64,000 nt of DNA, taken from the NCBI GenBank assembly GCA_951394045.1, contig OX595996.1, positions 1,178,001-1,242,000 on the forward strand, in the 5' to 3' direction. The notes below the pieces were generated by a model, which was not told where the DNA came from, did not search any database, and was given only the letters and a program-made list of their open reading frames with translations. The translations under genes and the position numbers were made by a program. This document shows, one piece after another, positions 56,736 to 64,000 of the stretch (its first letter is position 1; every line of letters begins with the position of its first letter). This stretch comes from Nitzschia sp. DOCU1. Taxonomy: Eukaryota; Bacillariophyta; Bacillariophyceae; Bacillariales; Bacillariaceae.

Positions 56736-56799
56736 AAATTGCGTCGGGACGGACTTTTTTCGCAAAAGTGTACTGTTAAACTTTTACGTGCGGTCTACG
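56736..56799 (+). repeat. 64-bp direct repeat, copy 2
   Basis: 175 bp downstream of copy 1. Contains ACTTTTTT-CGC-AAAAGT, able to fold into a small hairpin. Confidence 0.85.
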
Positions 56800-57372
56800 A
56801 GAACGGGCAGGCGCAATATGCACCTCTAGTGTTGGATGAGTTTTGTCTGAAAAGGCGCTGGAAAAATAGTTTTATTCGATCAGAAGAAAGGGCATATGAA
56901 CCAACAAAACACAGAACCCGAATTCTTCCGATTCCGAGAAATTTCTCCGTTTGTTCAAAAAGGCATAAACTAAACGAGAATCGAGGAGAAGTTGAAGTTG
57001 AAGATGACGTGACAGAAATGTATGTGTACTTCTTTCTACCGTAGATAAAATCCCGGTAGCACTGGATTTGAGTTTTAAAAAAACGAGTAGGCGATTTTCG
57101 CTAACACTGTTCGGTGACGTCAGTCTTTTGTCCGATAGCAGATGACTTCGGAAGTGTTACTACTACTCTCCTCTCTCTAGAGATTCCAATTTTCCTTGCC
57201 AGCTATTATCAAGATAGTAAGCTTTGAACTGGTCTTGTTCCTTACTTGAAGATTGAGGAGTGGGTCTTGATGGCAGTTGAGGAGAACTTTAAAAGCAATC
57301 AGCATTATCATCACAAAGTCTGAAACCGTCTTTATCTTGGGGGAAGGATGATGTTGATTATTACCCGTATCT

Positions 57373-58140
57373 TTGCCGAGACTGTCAAGTTATCCTCTGC
57401 AATACGCAACACCATACGATCATACCGGGCCCGAGAAGGGCTGCTCTCAAAGCTATTACAAGAAAGGAATGCTTTGCAAAGCCGACTACATTGAAAAGAA
57501 ACTGGGGGGCAAATCTACATCTTGTCCCACTCTTCGCCACTTACTTGAATTCAAACGCAACGCTAATGTACACCCGAAACTTCCTCATTTGGTAGAGAAA
57601 CCAGCGGCTTCCGGTCTTTCCCGACAAACCGCCAGCTGCAATATCAAACATCCTTATTCAACAAATTTTTAAAAGTCACCCAAGCAATTTGCAACAACTC
57701 AAGATGGAGTCGCTGCCGCCAATGCCGAAGTGTATGGTCTGTATCATGGATGGGGGGCCAAACATTTGTTTGCTCAGTCCTTTGGCAGATATTCTCGGCT
57801 TGAGGCCATTCTCCAGCAGAAGCACCCAGACGGTACGGCACCGAATTGACATGACTGTAGCCTCCGGCGCGGCCTTTCCGATGTGTCCAAGGGCGGTGAG
57901 AGGTTAGACAACGATTTCCTCGTCACCACCTTGGGACCATTTGGAAAAACAAGTCTTGCACAAGTGGGACGATTCCCATCTCTGCAAGCCTTGATAGCAA
58001 TGATGAGGGAAACAGTCGGCCACAAAGCCTCATCATGTCTAGTGAAAGCTACCTCGCTGTTATGACTGGCTTTGATCCTTACGGCTCGGCAACGGTGGAC
58101 AAATGCCCTTCCAATGACTCGTCCATTGACCATGAGGGTT
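57373..58140 (+). other. Possible decayed coding sequence
   Basis: Stretches that look coding shift between frames. GRYSRLEAILQQKHPDGTAP near 57745-57840 and GGERLDNDFLVTTLGPFGK near 57890-57945 lie in different frames with stops between. No ATG-led intact gene. Could be a pseudogene or exons of a gene I cannot assemble; family unrecognised. Confidence 0.25.
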
Positions 58141-58589
58141 TATTCGTTAGAATTGCCTCGGCGTCCACCAATATTACAATGACAGTATTAGGCGAGTAGT
58201 AATAAGATAGTTAAATAGTAGTAGGGGAAAACACGGTGCTGATGCCCGTCTCTGGGATAGATTACTTGCTAGTAGTACCATCGGCTAGAAGAAGGTAATT
58301 ATTTCAGTATTGTGATTGGTGATGCCCCGTCATCGTTATCAGCAAGTCCTGCCAAGGAGCTAGTTTCTTGGTGCAGCACCGGCAGTACATCTTCTTTTAC
58401 AGGAAAACCACCGCCCTTCAAACCGAGAAAGACGAGCTCAGATATTAAATTTACACCTTGGCTACTAAGAATCTTGTGTCTCTTTGGACAACGGAAACTT
58501 TCAGACGACAGGGGTTTCCATGGATTGTTTGGCATGGAGTGATCAGCAGTGGCTCCTGGAGCTAGGTTTGAACGCTTGGAATCTGAAAT

Positions 58590-59075
58590 TGTGAACTTCG
58601 CAATGCCACTGCACTTAGCTCAACCTTTCAAAACCAGATTTAAGGCCGGAAAGAAGAACTTTCACTAAGCGAGGCAGAGAAGGCAGAAAGGCAGAATGCA
58701 GAGATATAATTCAAAAATTTGATGCCAACAATCAAATGCTCAAGTCGAAAAAATTCTGACAATGTGGAAGGCAATGGCAAACATGCAATGGTCGTCCCTT
58801 GAGAGGAACTTGCTCAGAATAGAATGGAATTGTTCCATCAGTCTCAAAGTTACGTCAGGAGCTGTTCCAAAGCAATGCAAAACTCAAAAGAGGAAGAACT
58901 TATCCGAGATTTACAAGCCAAGAATGAGCACCACTTCGTCTTGGAGTCAAAGGCAGTTGCGTTGTCGGCTGTTTTGTCTGAATTGGATAAATGCGGCAAT
59001 CAGGCAAAGGACTTGAATGACAAAAAGAATAAAATAGCAGAAGAAGGTTATGCCTCTAAGACGGTTGGTTGTAGA
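58590..59075 (+). pseudogene. Probable remnant of a coiled-coil gene
   Basis: Helical, Glu/Lys/Gln-rich segments (EELSLSEAEKAERQNAEI, IQKFDANNQMLK, EEELIRDLQAKNEHHFVLES, LSELDKCGNQAKDLNDKKNK) run in order but need three frame changes and cross stops. The longest open part is 58824-59363, of which only the first 80 codons look coding. Confidence 0.3.
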
Positions 59076-59823
59076 GTTGTAGTAGTGAGGACTTGTCTCC
59101 GAAGCAGCATCGAAATCTTTCCTTCAAGCGGCAACAGCATCATCATCGTCCTTTCCTTGTTCCATGGGAGGGGTAGTAGGAGTAGTGGTGGCACGTGTCA
59201 AAATGCAATGATCATGTCATGTTGTTTGCGAGTTGGAATGAAAAGTTGTGGGCTGTACGAAGACTGGGAAGGGTTGGGTAAGAAGGTGCGAGGAATAAAG
59301 CGGGAACATGGCGATTTGCTCCAGTGTTCCAATTTGCGGGAAAAGTTAAAGAGGCGGTCATGATATGGTCCACAGCAGTATGTCGACTTCTTTTTTTAAG
59401 AATTGAGCTGAGAGGTACTAATATATTGCACTAGTAGTAAACGTTCGAAGGAGACAGCTCCTACCAGCAATAAAATTTATAGCACCAAATTTTCCAGTGA
59501 GGCAAGGTCCGCTCATATCGACTACGAGTAGTTGTTCTAGAGAGATGTTTAGCCTTTCCTTGTTAAAAGTAGTATGATTTGCAAGACTGATATCAAACAC
59601 TACGCATCCCGTTATTATCTTGATACTAGTAGACAAATGCCTGGGTGGTCATGACACGATTCAAACAGGAGCCATGTTGGCCTTCGTTGAGCCTTCCGAG
59701 GCTCAAGGAAGGCCAACGGTCAAAGTAGCAAAGCCAGATAGCTTCAATTGCAAATGATGAACTGGGAGGCTCTTTTGGAATGCTCACGCATGCGGTAGCT
59801 CAATTAGCGTTTCTGGCTTCTAC

Positions 59824-60372
59824 TCATTTCTGGCTTCTACTGGTATCTCCGAAACAAAACGAAGCAGCATTTAGGCAGAAGCCCCCATTCGCCATCACCA
59901 AAAATTCACCTACCGGTAGTCCAAAACAGTCAAGACGCTTGACGACATTTCCATGTACAAGGTTGGAATACTGTTGCTGAAAATTCTTGACCACAGTGGC
60001 CAGTTCAACCATGCTTCCTCGGTTGTCCATGGAAACCGATCCATCGTCTTCTATCAAGTCCTCTAATGAATCCAAAAGTTCGTATAATCGGTCTTTTGCT
60101 GGCACTCTGCCAGTATCGCTGTCTTGGCTCATTCTAAAATGCCCATCGTGGCAATGCGATCTGCGCCTTTCAACCACATTTTTCCATAAGCACTTTTTGT
60201 CCCCGATGAGCGTCTTATGGTTGATTGGAGGGTCATTCCCTGCCGCCAAGTAAAGTGCGCGAGAAAATATGGGGCTGAACGTATCAATGCTGTCATCAGC
60301 CCAGACAAGGAAGCAAAAAAGAATAGTCATCGAAATGTCATCATTGTAACAGGAGTATGTTTTTGTGTCCAT
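59824..60372 (-). CDS. Doubtful gene, unknown
   Basis: 182 residues from ATG 60372. The centre (AKDRLYELLDSLEDLIEDDG, MVELATVVKNFQQQYSNLVHG) looks coding and helical, while both ends look random. It may be one exon of a larger gene or a remnant. No family recognised. A nearby repeat of GGCTTCTACT... around 59815-59840 gives its 3' end an unusual look. Confidence 0.3.
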   Translation of the reverse strand: MDTKTYSCYNDDISMTILFCFLVWADDSIDTFSPIFSRALYLAAGNDPPINHKTLIGDKKCLWKNVVERRRSHCHDGHFRMSQDSDTGRVPAKDRLYELLDSLEDLIEDDGSVSMDNRGSMVELATVVKNFQQQYSNLVHGNVVKRLDCFGLPVGEFLVMANGGFCLNAASFCFGDTSRSQK

Positions 60373-60402
60373 CAGGCAATTGGTAAAAAATGAGGATACC
60401 AC

Positions 60403-61689
60403 CTTGTGACAGCATTGACAAAATGCGAGGCAATCGCCGTAACATCAAAGAAAATCAAGCATTAAAGATACACATAGTATTAATGCGCCGTCGTGGAGTT
60501 GGTTGTTTGACAACAATCTGTTCTTGCTTTTTCTTGTTGTAGTTGCTATTCCCGACGCATCCGGGAACGCGCCAGGAATTTACCATTTTCCTTGCGTGGC
60601 GCGCGTTCACGCACGCAACTCGCCGCGTTCTCTCCCCTCATATTCCTCCATCACCACCCCTCTTCTCTCTCCCACCCAGTCGACCGGTGGGTTTCTTTCC
60701 TCGCTGTCCTCCTACTTCCATTTCTTCTCCTTCTCTTCCTCCCATTCCCCTTCTTTGCTTCGTCCGCTTACCTCCAGTCTCCTTCCTCTCTCCCGCCATC
60801 CATCTCGCCTTTCCCCCTACTCCTGCTCTCTACTCTCCCCCTTTTGTCAGCATTCCCCTATCATCACCCACCCCCACTCCGCAAGTCGCCATCTCCCGCC
60901 CCACGCTACTTGACACCCTCGTGAATTCACTAAGTAAAAGTAGCATTGCCCCCTCTTCCGCCTCGTGGTGCTGGTCTTTTGGCGACCCAAATATGCTGGC
61001 TTTATGAATAACTACCGGGGAACACATCGAAGGTGCACAGCACTACCTACTACCGCACCAGGTAACCTAGTGCTACTATTAGTGAAAGGGCCAGAAACCC
61101 GTTAAGCTTGAGTTCTGCTAATACTTTCATACTAGAGGGTGCAGTAGTAGCTAGAATCGAATGAGAGCGCCAGCAGCTATGAGGATAGTACAAGAGCGAC
61201 GATCCCCTGCCTGTGCGGGTGTGCACCATGCAGGCGCCAACTGTTCCTCCTCCTCCAGTTTCGTCGATCCAGCAGCGGAAGAGCCCTTGATGATGGCATA
61301 GCAGAACAGAAAACGAGCGTCATTGCTATCTTCAGTTTTTGCTACTATCGGTGTAGGGCATTGACCAAAAACAGGCTCTTTCCGAATGAATACCGGTAGA
61401 TATCGGGGTGCACGCTCGCCGTGCCGACGAGCCAACTCGATGACCAAAATGACTTCGGGACCGACCGTTGAATGACCCACTTAGATGCAGATCCTTCGTA
61501 GCTTTTCATCTAATATCGTCTGTCCATCCTTCCGCATTGATCTTGGCAGGAAGCAGTCAAAAATGAGGGATCTTTTTCCGCACGACCGAACCTCTCCGCA
61601 TGCATCCGAAAAATCATTTAACTACGAACCATTTGGCTTTTTCTTCTGCCTAAATTCTTGAAAAGAGGACAGCAAAGAAACGATACACC
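60403..61689. other. Gene-free stretch with pyrimidine-rich tract
   Basis: No supported gene. About 60600-60910 is strongly C/T-biased on the plus strand; open frames there only reflect the absence of purines. 61151-61480 (-) is open but featureless. Confidence 0.35.
60600..60910 (+). repeat. Pyrimidine-rich low-complexity tract
   Basis: About 310 bp dominated by CTC, TCC and TTC runs with few purines, followed by a more mixed sequence. Confidence 0.6.
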
Positions 61690-61974
61690 ATGGCAGACGA
61701 AGATGATGATGGACTCTGGGAAAAGCCCGCTTGGGCCAAGGGTGGAGTAAAACTGAAGTCGACAGGGAAGGCCGATGCTATGAAGAAGGATGGGAACTTG
61801 GCTGCGCCGATTACCTTCACTCCGTTCAAGAACGAGGACCACTCGAACAAGGTCGCGAACACAAATATCTTGAACAAGTCAGAGGTTGGAGAGAAGATGA
61901 AGACGGAAGGAAACTTGGCCATGCCAATCACCAATATCAGAGATGAGCTGAAGAAACAGAAAAGGGGTGGTTAA
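61690..61974 (+). CDS. LWEKPAWAKGG-family small protein, copy 3
   Basis: 94 residues: MADEDDDGLWEKPAWAKGG, VKLKSTGKADAMKKDGNLAAP, one 39-residue unit (PITFTPFKNEDHSNKVANTN ... EVGEKMKTEGNLA) and the tail MPITNIRDELKKQKRGG. Closest to copy 2's first repeat plus last repeat, as if two units had been deleted. Opposite strand to copies 1 and 2 and 11 kb away. Hydrophilic, function unknown. Confidence 0.8.
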   Translation: MADEDDDGLWEKPAWAKGGVKLKSTGKADAMKKDGNLAAPITFTPFKNEDHSNKVANTNILNKSEVGEKMKTEGNLAMPITNIRDELKKQKRGG

Positions 61975-62313
61975 GACAGTTGGGCTGAATACGACATTCC
62001 TGGGAGAGTGTGGCGTACAACGTCTCCTTTTCCGAGATTCTTCTAACGTTAAGGAAAATAGGTTTCGTTTCCGAATCCCATTTGATCCACTATCTTCGTC
62101 GAATCGGTTGTCGTAGCCAGCAAGAGGCAAGAGGAGCATTCGTAATAGCGCTGGAGTGCCTGCCGCGCTGAGTTGGACCGGGTCAACGAAAAGAAAGCTG
62201 TTTCGTGGCACTGGGGAAAGACCAACTTATCCATACCTTTTTAGTGCTCCAGATTGGCGTACACACGAGTCCTGTCTTTTGGAATTAGCCGAAGGAATCG
62301 TAATCGCCCCTCC
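61975..62313. other. Convergent 3' intergenic region
   Basis: 339 bp between convergent genes; no gene or RNA seen. Confidence 0.4.
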
Positions 62314-63231
62314 TCACTTCTTGATGAAACCAGCTTCTTGTAGAGCGTCACGAGCCGTGCTCGCAAAGTATTTGAATCGGCTTGAACCCAGATGAACGCC
62401 ACCGTACCATCTTGAGACGACTACAATCACATTTTGCACATTTGCCATCTCCAACAATGCCGCCAATTTGGCCCCAGCGCCTTTCTCGCCGTCGTCGTCA
62501 TTATCGCTCACCATGCATTGTCGGTCCTTATCCCAAAAGCGATAGGCGATCATGTTGTGTGAAGCTTTGGCAACTTTCTTGTCGTTGAACAATAATTCTG
62601 CCAGCACCCAGTTAACATGATTCATACTTTCGACTGAGGCCACATGAGCAATCATTGTCTCGGAGGCGCCTGATTTTGGCGGATGATACGGCTGTCCCCG
62701 ATGAATGCTACGCCGATTGGACTCATCCAGAATCACCGTTTCGTCAAACTGCCGAGTCGGTTGACCAAATTTGTTCGTAGAGGGGTGAAAAACTCGGGCG
62801 CCTTCCAGATTGTCGTCAGACGGAGTCGTTTTCTCGTCGTGGTCGCCTGCACCATTGTCGTCATCCGTTTCGGGTGGCACAAGAAGATCCTCGTCACCAA
62901 GAGAGGCGCGTACATGTTCCGCCCACATAATAGCAACTTCGGTATCCTCCTGATACATTTCGATCATTTCTGCCTCCAACTCTTTCCGCCGACCGTCGTC
63001 GACAACATACGACGGAGCCTGGATTCGGGGAATTGGCGCTTCCTTGGATGGATAACCTGGAGGCAACTGGAGCTCCAAATCAATACCAGGTGCGATCTTT
63101 AATGTCCAAGGCCCCAACCCAGGATTCTCCTCGTCACGTACTCTCACGTCGTCACCGTAAAACGCTTTCAATGCGTCGAGTTCCTCCATACGACGCGCCA
63201 CGTCCACGTCATCCTGGGCTGCCTCCGCCAT
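62314..63231 (-). CDS. IMPACT/YIH1-type protein (RWD plus UPF0029 domains)
   Basis: 305 residues from ATG 63231; the frame is open upstream without ATG. Residues about 10-115 form an RWD domain (EELDALKAFYGDDV, ELQLPPGYPSKEAPIP, MYQEDTEVAIMWAEHV). About 165-300 is the Impact/UPF0029 domain, with hallmark segments MIAHVASVES, HNMIAYRF, the glycine turn GAGAKLAALLEM, VVVSRWYGG and HLGSSRFKYF. Relatives (mammalian IMPACT, yeast Yih1) bind GCN1 through RWD and restrain GCN2, dampening the amino-acid starvation response. An acidic linker separates the domains. Cytosolic. Domain order is the standard one for the family. Confidence 0.85.
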   Translation of the reverse strand: MAEAAQDDVDVARRMEELDALKAFYGDDVRVRDEENPGLGPWTLKIAPGIDLELQLPPGYPSKEAPIPRIQAPSYVVDDGRRKELEAEMIEMYQEDTEVAIMWAEHVRASLGDEDLLVPPETDDDNGAGDHDEKTTPSDDNLEGARVFHPSTNKFGQPTRQFDETVILDESNRRSIHRGQPYHPPKSGASETMIAHVASVESMNHVNWVLAELLFNDKKVAKASHNMIAYRFWDKDRQCMVSDNDDDGEKGAGAKLAALLEMANVQNVIVVVSRWYGGVHLGSSRFKYFASTARDALQEAGFIKK

Positions 63232-64000
63232 GACGGCCAAAGGAATATCCAAGGAAGCTTCGACCGAGTCTAAATAAACATGGAGAGCAGAGGTCAAGTA
63301 AGAAATGGGGACCACGTCTGTTGTAGTTGTAGTGAAAGTTGATCTGCACGGGGAGGGGGTTTATCATGGATGGATGTTGAAATCTCTCGAGTCTGTACCT
63401 CGTCAGCTGAACTCTTGACTAGATTGACCACACTTGCCAATCGTCGTCAATGATACTGCTCGTGTCCTTTGCAACTTGCCAATGCAAAGGTCTCTACTTT
63501 TAGATAGTTTCTTTCACACACTTCGCTCCTTAGAGTTGTGACTACAATACTAAACTCTCTCCATCCATCGCTGCTTCCGACATTATCGCAAACGATCGCT
63601 CTTTGCTTTATTCTAGTCTTCCAACATGAAGACTTTTCTTATCGCTTGTCCCCTTGTAGTTGTTTAGCTAAATTAGCTTCACGTCAAGCTATTCAGCGTC
63701 CGTTCCAAGATCCCAAATAATGAATCTTTCCGTTGCCACTCCAAATGTTTTCTTCCTCTCTAGTAATCCGAAATTGATAGTCGGGGACTCGGAGCGCAGA
63801 CGACTAAACGGACTGCCGACTCGATGGACTCCGATGACGTCGGCACCTCATTTTCCAACATCCTCCCTCTGCGCTTCGACTGGGTGATCGACTTCGAACA
63901 CAATTTTCTCCCAATCTTCTCTGATACGCAAATTCCCATTTCGCACTCTCTCTGCAAATTTAGAGTGTAACTTCTCTGGAAGATTCTTCGTCATCAAGTC
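63232..64000. other. Right-edge stretch
   Basis: Promoter side of the IMPACT-type gene and unassigned sequence up to the window edge. A 65-codon minus frame at 63760-63957 cannot be supported. Confidence 0.3.

Larger units (their letters stand above)
55214..57372. other. Gene-poor stretch with a 64-bp direct repeat
   Basis: No supported gene. A direct repeat lies at 56561 and 56736. The rest is AT-rich and without structure that I could see. Confidence 0.35.

Noticed and set aside
57060..57250. Search for a second TRIM or solo LTR in the gene-poor region
   Set aside because: The 64-bp repeats lack TG...CA ends, flanking duplications and a polypurine tract.
60503..61007. Overlapping plus-strand frames of 110-154 codons
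   Set aside because: Result of the pyrimidine-rich tract, in which stop codons are rare.

Overview
The window looks like nuclear DNA of a diatom, probably a pennate one. That is an inference from the mixture: short GT-AG introns of about 35 to 100 nt, closely packed intron-poor genes, several families of low-complexity proteins that match no widespread family I know, and Ty3/gypsy, Helitron-type and Tc1/mariner-type elements side by side. No bacterial operons, tRNA or rRNA genes or CRISPR arrays were seen. The species cannot be fixed from sequence alone.

Left part (1-5346): the 5' part of a glycosyltransferase family 8 gene (-), a multi-exon AT-hook gene with a damaged or complex 3' end (+), and a small two-exon gene of unknown function (-). 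The middle (5347-16612) is a Ty3/gypsy-type LTR retrotransposon, called A here, with a 5-bp target duplication. Its 3' LTR was split by a second Ty3/gypsy-type element, B (11029-16472, 4-bp target duplication). A has one intact-looking gag-pol frame. B has gag and pol in one frame separated by a single TGA, a deletion in protease, and a pol 3' end replaced by 71 bp of A's LTR. Right of A lie a 543-bp miniature LTR element (TRIM, 17081-17623, 5-bp target duplication) and an internally deleted Helitron-type gene (17689-19703). A, B and the TRIM each carry a perfect 12-bp palindrome directly after the 5' LTR, where a tRNA primer-binding site is expected. The three palindromes differ in sequence.

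20.6-24.1 kb holds three small paralogous genes sharing a VDDFV / KW.P / D[DEW][FW].G module. The same module recurs, tandemly amplified, in a 702-residue protein at 42507-44615. A Tc1/mariner-type element (24603-27712, TIRs of about 137 bp, TA target duplication) carries a frameshifted DD37E transposase gene and a convergent coiled-coil gene. Next comes a tandem duplication carrying two 214-residue paralogs (28176-30283).

From 30.8 kb on the DNA is mostly host genes: an ABC1/ADCK atypical kinase with one intron, long disordered repeat proteins (32969-37192, 38168-41500, 51285-52898), a small mitochondrial-type membrane protein, a protein ending in a TrpF-like barrel, a VOC/glyoxalase-like protein with a long disordered N-terminus, and an IMPACT/YIH1-type RWD protein. 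A second local family, with the motif LWEKPAWAKGG and a 39-residue repeat, has three members (48272, 50140, 61690). The stretch 55.2-61.6 kb is gene-poor, with decayed coding sequence, a 64-bp direct repeat and a pyrimidine-rich tract.
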